Below, in pieces: positions 14,988 through 21,506 of a DNA stretch of 22,242 bases (positions are counted from its first letter, which is position 1; each line of letters begins with the position of its first letter). The notes under the pieces were generated by a model. It was not told the origin of the DNA. It saw nothing but the letters and a program-made list of their open reading frames with translations, and did no database searches. Source of the DNA: Bacillota bacterium (GTDB lineage: Bacteria > Bacillota > Dethiobacteria > Dethiobacterales > Dethiobacteraceae); the NCBI GenBank assembly GCA_012800215.1, contig JAAZJT010000125.1, positions 1 to 22,242 on the forward strand. The letters are read 5' to 3'. Made by a program: the position numbers and the translations under genes.

Positions 14988-15272
14988 TTACTGTAATTCG
15001 GGTGGCTTGCTGAGTAACCATGTAGGTACTTCGCCGGCTTTTTCTTCCGAGGCGTCAAATTCAGACTCATTAAGCAGCCGATTGGCATCCTCGGCATCGC
15101 GCAGTCTTTTTTGAAAAGCTATATCACTTAGCAACTGTTGCTGTGCCAACAGCAATGCGCTCATTGCCTGCTGCAAAGCCTGCAGCACTTGGTTATTAAT
15201 ATCTTCCTGCCGCTGGGATAATTGCTTCAGTAAAAATTCCTTTTCCTGCAGTTTTTGCTTCTCTTCACTCAT
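14988..15272 (-). CDS. Hypothetical protein, 94 residues, helical and Gln/Leu-rich
   Basis: I do not recognise this protein. The first two thirds are predicted by eye to be one or two long helices rich in Leu, Gln, Glu and Lys, with a regular hydrophobic spacing (for example VLQALQQAMSALLLAQQQLL, about 30-49) that suggests a coiled coil or helical hairpin. The end is acidic, then less charged (VPTWLLSKPPELQ). There are no cysteines, no signal peptide and no transmembrane segment. I chose the ATG at 15272, with AGAGGTG upstream. A longer reading from a TTG at 15308 would begin inside the ctpA terminator hairpin. It has terminators on both sides (15306-15332 and 14938-14978), so it may be transcribed alone or by read-through from ctpA. 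Its function is unknown. Confidence 0.75.
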   Translation of the reverse strand: MSEEKQKLQEKEFLLKQLSQRQEDINNQVLQALQQAMSALLLAQQQLLSDIAFQKRLRDAEDANRLLNESEFDASEEKAGEVPTWLLSKPPELQ

Positions 15273-15305
15273 ACTCCACACCTCTAAAAAGCTAGTATAG
15301 CCAAA

Positions 15306-15332
15306 CAAGGGCCAGATTAGACCTGGCCCTTG
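15306..15332 (-). terminator. Hairpin terminator after ctpA
   Basis: A perfect 10-bp GC-rich stem (15306-15315 with 15323-15332) closes a 7-nt loop, 3 nt after the ctpA stop codon. The minus-strand tail is short (TTT then GG), so termination may be partial and let some transcripts continue into the 94-residue gene. Confidence 0.7.
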
Positions 15333-15335
15333 CAG

Positions 15336-16772
15336 TTATTTTATTTTGCTATCTATAATCTCCAGTGCTTTTTGTAATTGCAGATCCTTGGCAGGTAAAA
15401 TACTTTCAATTTGCTTATTTATTTCTTTTCTAGTAGCTAAATCTACCTGACCGCTGACAGATAGATTATGCTGCTCCTGGAAAGAGCGTACTGCCTGTAC
15501 CGTCACTTCATCAAATTTACCTGTTGCATCAACTGAATAACCCAAAACACGCAAGATTTTCTGTAAGATCAGGACATTTGCTCCCTCATCACCGGGTTTA
15601 AGCTCTGTAATAATACCATGCCGCAAAACAAAATAATCTTCAGTCAGTTCCACCTGCACATCGGGTTCTAAACCCTGGCCGTGAATATCCCGCCCTTTCG
15701 GAGTCTGGTATTTAGCCACTGTATAGCGAATACCGCTTTGATTTGACAGAGCTTCTAAATGCTGTACAGTAGCCTTACCATAAGTTTTTGTTCCTACTAA
15801 AATAGCTGTACCGGTATCCTGCAAAGCCCCGGCAATAATTTCTGAGGCAGAAGCACTGTTACCATTGATCAAAACTACAATAGGATAATTTTTTTCTGTA
15901 CCATAAGACTGATATGTCTGCAGAAGATTACCTTCACGATCAACCATATGGGTAATGGGGCCTGCCGGTAAAATTTCCTGTCCGATTTTAACAGCCTGAT
16001 CCAATAGCCCGCCTGGGTTATCACGTAAATCAAGAATTAGTCCACGCATCCCTTGAGCCTCCAGCTCCAGCAGTGCCTTCTGGAAGTCGCTGCCTGTATG
16101 CTCATCAAAAGTAGTAATTTGTATGTAGGCAATTTTACCTTCCAGCATTTCAGCAAAAACACTGGGCACAACAATATTGGCCCGCATTATGGTAAAAGTT
16201 AATGCTTTCTCGATGTTTTCGCGTTCCACTGTTAAAGTTACTTTTGTACCTTCCGGCCCACGCATCATTTGCGCAGCTTCCACAGGGGTAACACCTACAA
16301 TACTTTGCCCGTCAACAGCCACAATACGATCGCCGGCCAATAATCCTGCCTTTTCGCCCGGTGTATTTTTGATGGTTTCCACAACAGTGATATAATCATC
16401 GACAGCGCTGATTTCTACACCAATACCAGAAAAGGAGCCGTCAATTTTAATCATCATTTCGTTGTAATCACTGGTGGTAAAGAAATTTGTCTGCGGATCA
16501 CCCAAGGACTCAACCATTCCGCTGATGGCAGCATTAATTAATTCTTCCCTTGATACATCTTCTAAATAGCGTTTACTTAAAATATCAAGGGCCTCCACTA
16601 AAGGCTTTAATTCCTCCTCGATTTCTGTTGATTCCACTGTTGGATCTACCGGTGGCACAGCAACTTGCTGCTGTTTGTAATAGAGCGTAGTACCGAAAAA
16701 AGTTAAAACATTTGTTAGCATAAAAAGAAGTACCAAAAGGTACACATTTCTTTTTTGCAAAAAGGACACCAA
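15336..16772 (-). CDS. ctpA: S41 family C-terminal processing peptidase with PDZ and peptidoglycan-binding domains
   Basis: A membrane-anchored serine protease of the CtpA/CtpB/Prc group that acts outside the cytoplasmic membrane. Order of parts: a short cytoplasmic end, one membrane segment (about 10-31), a helical linker, a PDZ domain (about 105-185, with SGIGVE and AGDRIVAVDG), the S41 protease core and a C-terminal peptidoglycan-binding domain (about 392-452, ANVLILQKILRVLGY ... FDEVTVQAVRSFQ). The Ser-Lys-Gln catalytic triad is intact: Ser308 in GNSASASE, Lys333 in YGKATVQ and Gln337, with the same 25- and 4-residue spacings as E. coli Prc. The start is a TTG (16772) or the adjacent GTG (16769); neither has a strong ribosome site. 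In spore formers CtpB-type enzymes can cleave SpoIVFA, but a cell-wall role is equally possible here. A promoter candidate lies at 16806-16834. Confidence 0.95.
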   Translation of the reverse strand: MVSFLQKRNVYLLVLLFMLTNVLTFFGTTLYYKQQQVAVPPVDPTVESTEIEEELKPLVEALDILSKRYLEDVSREELINAAISGMVESLGDPQTNFFTTSDYNEMMIKIDGSFSGIGVEISAVDDYITVVETIKNTPGEKAGLLAGDRIVAVDGQSIVGVTPVEAAQMMRGPEGTKVTLTVERENIEKALTFTIMRANIVVPSVFAEMLEGKIAYIQITTFDEHTGSDFQKALLELEAQGMRGLILDLRDNPGGLLDQAVKIGQEILPAGPITHMVDREGNLLQTYQSYGTEKNYPIVVLINGNSASASEIIAGALQDTGTAILVGTKTYGKATVQHLEALSNQSGIRYTVAKYQTPKGRDIHGQGLEPDVQVELTEDYFVLRHGIITELKPGDEGANVLILQKILRVLGYSVDATGKFDEVTVQAVRSFQEQHNLSVSGQVDLATRKEINKQIESILPAKDLQLQKALEIIDSKIK

Positions 16773-16805
16773 CTTTCAGCGCTTATTTTTGTAATATTTC
16801 TTTTT

Positions 16806-16834
16806 ATTATAAACCCTAAAGCGCAAATTAGCCA
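16806..16834 (-). promoter_or_regulatory. Candidate sigma-A promoter for ctpA
   Basis: The minus strand has TATAAT (16806-16811) and, 17 nt upstream, TGGCTA (16829-16834), which matches the -35 consensus at three of six positions. The leader would be about 27 nt. It lies just after the terminator of the amidase operon, which supports ctpA being a new transcription unit. Confidence 0.45.
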
Positions 16835-16854
16835 GCTGTTGTTTTATAAAACAG

Positions 16855-16887
16855 AAACGCCGCTCTTTTTTCCATAAGGCGGCGTTT
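16855..16887 (-). terminator. Terminator of the amide transport/hydrolysis operon
   Basis: A perfect 9-bp stem (16855-16863 with 16879-16887) encloses a 15-nt loop, 75 nt after the amidase stop codon. The minus-strand 3' side is T-rich but interrupted (TTTCTGTTTT). It marks the end of the block that starts beyond the right edge of the window. Confidence 0.65.
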
Positions 16888-16961
16888 GCAATTAAAATTA
16901 AAAGGAGTCTCAAACTTTGCTAACAAATAATCAAAATGTTTTCCGCTTATCGTGAAGTAAA

Positions 16962-17873
16962 CTAAGCACCGATACCTGCAAAACCCAGCTGCGAAAGTAC
17001 GTCTTTTGGGAACTCAAAGCGTACCGTGATCTCCGGATCAACCACCTGACAGAACTTCAAGTTACCGACAAGGCTCATTAAACGGCCGGCGTCCCCCTGG
17101 CTCAAACCGGCAATGCCTGTCAAGAAATCAAACATGTTATCCACTGCCTGTTTAAGGGCTTCGTCCGATGTTTTTGCTGTGGCAATGGCTGCATATAGCT
17201 CTTCAGTTTCAACAAATGGGGTAGGCAGCTGCGGCACATCCACTACGGAAGCCGCAAGGGTGACTCGTGCCGGCGTTTCTGCCCCACAGACCAAGACCTC
17301 ACCGTCGCCCATCAAGGCGTGGGCATCACCGCAGCCAAAGAGGCCGCCGTCGACAGCAGCTTGGAGATAAAGCGAAGCGCCCTCCCCAATCAAGTTGCAA
17401 TCCATATTGCCGCCGTGTTTGCCCGGTGTGCCGGTAGGAATGCTTCCTTCCGCCGGTGCCAGACCGATGACGCCAATCATTGGCTTTAAGGGCAAAAGCA
17501 GATCGCCTTTCTCCGTCGCCACGGAGAGCACACCATTGTCGTTTCCCATCACACGCGTTGAAGCCTCGGTGATACCGCTAATCATACCGGCACCGGGAAT
17601 AGTGGTCATGACCGATTTACCGGTCAGCTCCAGTTTCTTAATGTCGATACGAACCACATCTCCCGGTTTGACCCCCTCGATTGCGACCGGTCCGGTTGCA
17701 GGATTAATTCTATCCCAGTCCAAATTATCCAAAGTGTCCTCATCGGAGCCCAGTTGATTGGCAAAACAATCACACGTGTTAAGTACAAATTCCTCATGTT
17801 GGTCCACCGTTAAACGGGGCTTGAGATTTGGTGCAAAGGCGTAGAATACCTGATCGTGATTTAGTGATTTCAT
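16962..17873 (-). CDS. Acetamidase/formamidase family protein
   Basis: A cytoplasmic hydrolase of the FmdA/AmdA family (acetamidase/formamidase), which splits short-chain amides into ammonium and the carboxylate. At 303 residues it has the usual length for the short bacterial form. Family motifs are clear: GPVAIEGVKPGDVVRIDI (about 61-78), GTPGKHGGNMDCNLIGEGAS (about 148-167) and LFGCGDAHALMGDGEVLVCG (about 178-197), which supply the His/Asp residues that bind metal in known structures. The ATG overlaps the LivM-like stop by 4 bases (ATGA) and has GGAGG just upstream. Its position as last gene of an ABC-import operon suggests the importer brings in its substrate. The exact amide (formamide, acetamide or a larger amide) cannot be told from sequence. 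Confidence 0.9.
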   Translation of the reverse strand: MKSLNHDQVFYAFAPNLKPRLTVDQHEEFVLNTCDCFANQLGSDEDTLDNLDWDRINPATGPVAIEGVKPGDVVRIDIKKLELTGKSVMTTIPGAGMISGITEASTRVMGNDNGVLSVATEKGDLLLPLKPMIGVIGLAPAEGSIPTGTPGKHGGNMDCNLIGEGASLYLQAAVDGGLFGCGDAHALMGDGEVLVCGAETPARVTLAASVVDVPQLPTPFVETEELYAAIATAKTSDEALKQAVDNMFDFLTGIAGLSQGDAGRLMSLVGNLKFCQVVDPEITVRFEFPKDVLSQLGFAGIGA

Positions 17874-19015
17874 GCCTTTTCCTCCTGTTTTTTATTTTTT
17901 AAAACCTTATTTCTCTTTTTTGAACCGCTGGGTAATCTGCGTTTAATGCTTCTCCAAGATAGCTCCCTCCCACCGGTAATGCCGTCCGCCTGCCAGATCA
18001 AAAATATGATCATCAACACAGCAACTACAATTTCTGTCGATCCAGAGGCCTCAAAACCGCTCCTGGTAAGGAACAGCTCAACCTGCCGCAGAAACTGACG
18101 CAACAGAGTTACCAAAAGAGTACCGAAAAAAGCTCCCGAGACAGACATCGACCCGCCTATTACCACCATGGAAAGGATCATAAAGAGCTCGCTCATATAA
18201 AAAGAGGCGGCGGTAATCGACAGGATGTAGTGTGAATATAAGCCGCCGGCAAGACCGCCGATAAAAGCGCTTGCAACATATGCACAGTAGCGCACTGCGA
18301 CAAAATTGATCCCGCTGGAACGAGCAGCATAACGGTCATCACGGGTTGCCCGCAGTTTCAGGCCGAGGGAAGATTCCTTGAAATAATAAACCGCAATGAT
18401 TACAAGCACCGCTACCCCAAGTGCTACCCAGAGCGTGGTCAGGCGCTTTCCGCCAAGGGTGAAGGTTCTTGGACCATTGGTTACTTGTGACCATTGGGAG
18501 AGCATCACATTAATGACAATCAGCAGCGCAAACTGAGTGATCGCTCCCACCGCATCGGAAAGGCGCATCAAAGGCCAGGCAATGATGGCTGCAACGGTCA
18601 TTGCCACCAATGCCCCGGCAAGCAATGCCACGGGGAAAGGTAGGTGCAGATTAATTAAAAAAGGATACATCGTAGGAATTTGCATGGTTTTGACCGCCGG
18701 CGTCATCGAGAAAATTGCCGAAGCAAAAGCTCCGATACCCACATAGCCTACATAACTCCAGTTTAGGATGCCGGAGTTGCCCATGAAAAGTTGAAAACCT
18801 AGGGTCATAATCAGAGTGATGGTACCGGCTGTAAATATATCCTCAATAAAGGGGATGTTCAGCCACCAGATAAAGTAACCGATGACTACAAGGATGGCGA
18901 TCAGAATAACTACAGTCGAAGATTTACGGGAAAAGTCAAAATACTGGCTAATATCTTTTGCTGCAGGCTGTTTTATGTTTTCCTGCTGGTTAGATAGTTT
19001 CTTCGCTAAATTCAT
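17870..19015 (-). CDS. livM: Branched-chain amino acid/urea/amide-type ABC transporter permease (LivM-like)
   Basis: An integral membrane permease of the HAAT family, 381 residues, that forms the translocation pore with the LivH-like partner. About nine or ten hydrophobic segments follow a polar cytoplasmic N-terminus of about 32 residues. Family signatures include GNSGILNWSYVGYVGIGAFA (about 79-98), LGLKLRATRDDRYAARSSGI (about 217-236) and the coupling region VVIGGSMSVSGAFFGTLL. The C-terminus ends in a Lys-rich tail (SGSKKRNKVLKNKKQEEKA) that is not needed in typical LivM. The ATG overlaps the LivH-like stop by 4 bases. The symbol denotes family resemblance only; with an amidase next door the substrate may be an amide or urea rather than leucine. 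Confidence 0.9.
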   Translation of the reverse strand: MNLAKKLSNQQENIKQPAAKDISQYFDFSRKSSTVVILIAILVVIGYFIWWLNIPFIEDIFTAGTITLIMTLGFQLFMGNSGILNWSYVGYVGIGAFASAIFSMTPAVKTMQIPTMYPFLINLHLPFPVALLAGALVAMTVAAIIAWPLMRLSDAVGAITQFALLIVINVMLSQWSQVTNGPRTFTLGGKRLTTLWVALGVAVLVIIAVYYFKESSLGLKLRATRDDRYAARSSGINFVAVRYCAYVASAFIGGLAGGLYSHYILSITAASFYMSELFMILSMVVIGGSMSVSGAFFGTLLVTLLRQFLRQVELFLTRSGFEASGSTEIVVAVLMIIFLIWQADGITGGRELSWRSIKRRLPSGSKKRNKVLKNKKQEEKA

Positions 19016-19914
19016 CCTACACGCTCCTCCTGGTAGTTACCACGCAGCAGTCCCTCGGGTTTAAGTACGAGAAATGCAATGACGATTGCAAACATAAAGG
19101 CATCACGGAAAGACAGTAACGAGGAAGGGAGTGTCAGCGAGAGAACATTAGATATAAATGCATAGACATACCCACCCACTACTGACCCCGGTAGTGAATG
19201 CATGCCGCCGATGACCACGGCAATAAAGCCGATCAGCAGAGGCGTCCCGCCCATCATGGGTTCAACGGAGCCTGTACGCGCAGACCAGAATATGGCTACC
19301 ACGCCGGCCAGAAAACCGCTGATAATGAAAGCAACCGAAATCATAAGATTTGCCGGCACGCCCATTAGACGAGCAGTAACAAAATTTTCCGAGGCGCCGC
19401 GCATCGCAACACCTAGTGTGGTATATTTCATGATCAGTACAAGGACAGTCAGCAGCACAACTGTAGTTCCAATAATCAAGAGGTTGCGCAGCGGTGTAAT
19501 CACACCGAGTATCTGAATGTTCATATTAAAAAATGCCGGTACAGGTACTGCTTTTGAGCGCGGGCTGATCCCTAATTGAAACAGGCGCTGCAGAATAACG
19601 CTAACGGCAAACGAAGTGACCAGCAAGGCGTCAAGTGAGCGTTCTCGAAATGGCCGGAAGGCGACCAGTTCGCTGAAAAAACCGACTGCTACGCCGGCGA
19701 GAATGCCAAAGAGAAAAACCAATAGCCAGGGCAGACCTGTGAAAACACCAAGAAAATATAGGACATAGGCGCTTACGGTAATGAATTCACCATAGGCATA
19801 GTTGACCAATTTGCAAATGCCAAAGACAAACACCAGACCTAAAGATATTAACGCATAAAGACTGCCCATGCTTAGTACGTTTATGGCAAACTCAAGCAAA
19901 ATTTGTGCATTCAT
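19012..19914 (-). CDS. livH: Branched-chain amino acid/urea/amide-type ABC transporter permease (LivH-like)
   Basis: The second permease of the importer, 300 residues with about eight hydrophobic segments and no long soluble tail. The LivH signatures are present: SLGLVFVFGICKLVNYAYGE (about 24-43), the cytoplasmic stretch TTLGVAMRGASENFVTARLM (about 165-184) and VIGGMHSLPGSVVGGYVYAF, the region that contacts the ATPase. The ATG overlaps the stop codon of the LivF-like ATPase by one base (TAATG), and the gene overlaps the LivM-like gene by 4 bases, so the set is translated as a coupled unit. Substrate specificity is set mainly by the binding protein and cannot be read from this permease. Confidence 0.9.
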   Translation of the reverse strand: MNAQILLEFAINVLSMGSLYALISLGLVFVFGICKLVNYAYGEFITVSAYVLYFLGVFTGLPWLLVFLFGILAGVAVGFFSELVAFRPFRERSLDALLVTSFAVSVILQRLFQLGISPRSKAVPVPAFFNMNIQILGVITPLRNLLIIGTTVVLLTVLVLIMKYTTLGVAMRGASENFVTARLMGVPANLMISVAFIISGFLAGVVAIFWSARTGSVEPMMGGTPLLIGFIAVVIGGMHSLPGSVVGGYVYAFISNVLSLTLPSSLLSFRDAFMFAIVIAFLVLKPEGLLRGNYQEERVG

Positions 19915-20651
19915 TAAACATCGCCTCCATTTTGGCCGCCAAGATATACCGATGTGATGTCCACATTGTCCATCAATTCCTGAGGTCGGCCGGAGTATTC
20001 GATTCTGCCGTTAGAAAACAGATAAGCGCGGTCGGCGATTCCGAGAGCCCTTTGGGCATTCTGTTCAACCAGCAGGATGGTGATGTTGCGGGACTTAAGC
20101 TCGATAATCAGCTCAAAGATTTGATCGACGAGGGCGGGTGAAAGCCCCAGTGACGGTTCGTCCAGCATCAATAGGTCTGGATTTGAAATCAGGCCGCGCG
20201 CGATTGCCAGCATCTGCTGTTCGCCACCGGACAGCAGTCCACCTGCCTGATGATAGCGTTCTTTCAGAATAGGAAACAGGGAAAATAAATCCTCCAAATC
20301 TGCGGCATAGCTTTTATCCAGGCGGCGTCCAAAGGCACCAATACGCAGATTTTCCTCCACTGTGAGCGACGGAAAAATGTCACGCCCTTCCGGGACTAAA
20401 GCCATACCCATTTTATGGAGCTGTTCCGGTTTACTTCCCGCGACTTCCTTGCCTTTAAAACGAATACTGCCCGATCGGGGTTTCAGCACACCCGCTATAG
20501 CCTTTAAGACAGTAGATTTTCCGGCACCGTTGACACCGCAGATGCTTACTAATTCACCTTTATGGACTTCCATACAAACTCCATGGAGAGCCTGAATAGA
20601 ACCGTAGGCCACGTAAAGGTCTGAGACTTGAAGAATCGTGTTATTGTTCAT
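19914..20651 (-). CDS. livF: ABC transporter ATP-binding protein (LivF-like)
   Basis: One of two ATPases that drive the importer, 245 residues. Walker A is GVNGAGKST (about 39-47), the Q-loop region is VPEGRDIFPSLTVEENL (about 85-101), which is typical of LivF, the signature is an intact LLSGGEQQ (about 138-145), Walker B is LLMLDEPSLGLSP, and the switch region is LLVEQN, where LivF proteins normally have Gln instead of the usual His. All catalytic parts look sound, unlike the signature motif of its LivG-like partner. The ATG overlaps the livG-like stop by 4 bases (ATGA). Confidence 0.92.
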   Translation of the reverse strand: MNNNTILQVSDLYVAYGSIQALHGVCMEVHKGELVSICGVNGAGKSTVLKAIAGVLKPRSGSIRFKGKEVAGSKPEQLHKMGMALVPEGRDIFPSLTVEENLRIGAFGRRLDKSYAADLEDLFSLFPILKERYHQAGGLLSGGEQQMLAIARGLISNPDLLMLDEPSLGLSPALVDQIFELIIELKSRNITILLVEQNAQRALGIADRAYLFSNGRIEYSGRPQELMDNVDITSVYLGGQNGGDV

Positions 20652-21379
20652 GATGCAGCACTCCCTAAATAGGCCTTAACAACCTCTGGATTATTGCGAA
20701 CATCCTCGGGCTTGCCTTCGGCGATGGTTTTACCATAGTTCAACACATGCAGGCGATTGCAAAGGTTCATGATTAACCTCATATCATGTTCAACGATGAT
20801 AATGCCAATTTTCTTGCTGTGGGGCATCGGCTTCAGCAGAGACAGCAGCTCATCTGTTTCCTCTTCGTTCAGACCGGCCGCCGGTTCGTCAAGCAGCATA
20901 AATTTTGGCTGTGCTGCCAAGGCCCGAGCAATCTCCAGTAAACGCTGATCACGAAATGTTAAACTCTGAGCAGGCAGGTCAATCTTATCACCCAGTCCCA
21001 ATTCCTCCAAAAGCCCCACTGCAAGGCGTGCAGCCTCACGGTGTTTAGTGCCCACACCAAGAGCACCAATCATCGCATTCTCGAGACAGCTGAGATTTTT
21101 AAAAATGCGAATGGTCTGATAGGTACGCACCAAACCATAGAAAGGAACACGATAAGCAGGCATTTCACCGATGTTATGGCTATCCAGCGAGATATGTCCA
21201 CTGTCCTTGTCAAGCATGCCTGTCATAAGATTTATCAATGTCGTCTTACCTGACCCGTTGGGACCAATCAGTCCCAGAACCTCGCCTGTCTCCAGGTGCA
21301 GGCTGACATTATCTACAGCTTTCAGGCCGGCGAAAGACTTGTTAAGTTCTTTCACGGAGAAAGTAGATTTGCTTTCCAT
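20648..21379 (-). CDS. livG: ABC transporter ATP-binding protein (LivG-like) with altered signature motif
   Basis: The other ATPase of the importer, 243 residues. Walker A is GPNGSGKT (39-46), the LivG-type Q-loop region is VRTYQTIRIFKNLSCLENAM (84-103), Walker B is FMLLDEPAAGL (160-170), and the switch His is in VEHDM. The ABC signature, normally L-(S/P)-(Y/F)-G-(D/Q)-Q in LivG, reads LTFRDQ (140-145), so the conserved Gly is Arg143 (codon CGT at 20951-20953; GGT would give Gly). This should weaken the composite ATP site formed with the LivF Walker A. I chose the ATG at 21379 with GGAGAG upstream; a TTG at 21394 overlaps that ribosome site. A stem-loop at 21399-21428 precedes it. Confidence 0.92.
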   Translation of the reverse strand: MESKSTFSVKELNKSFAGLKAVDNVSLHLETGEVLGLIGPNGSGKTTLINLMTGMLDKDSGHISLDSHNIGEMPAYRVPFYGLVRTYQTIRIFKNLSCLENAMIGALGVGTKHREAARLAVGLLEELGLGDKIDLPAQSLTFRDQRLLEIARALAAQPKFMLLDEPAAGLNEEETDELLSLLKPMPHSKKIGIIIVEHDMRLIMNLCNRLHVLNYGKTIAEGKPEDVRNNPEVVKAYLGSAAS

Positions 21380-21398
21380 AATGTCACTCTCCAAAACT

Positions 21399-21428
21399 GC
21401 AAGCGTGCTCTTAATAGAACACGCTTGC
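21399..21428 (-). terminator. Intra-operon stem-loop between the binding-protein gene and livG
   Basis: A perfect 9-bp stem (21399-21407 with 21420-21428) encloses a 12-nt loop in the 127-nt gap between the binding-protein stop and the livG-like ATG. On the minus strand it is followed by AGTTTTGG, a poor U-tract, so it is more likely a leaky attenuator or a 3' mRNA stabiliser that keeps binding-protein transcript higher than transporter transcript. The rest of the gap (21429-21506) is A+T-rich with no other feature that I can support. Confidence 0.55.
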
Positions 21429-21506
21429 CTTTTATCTCAAACGCTGTTTTGTACTATCACATCTTAATCTGCATGAATAATTTATATATCCAAATACTAA
21501 ATATGC

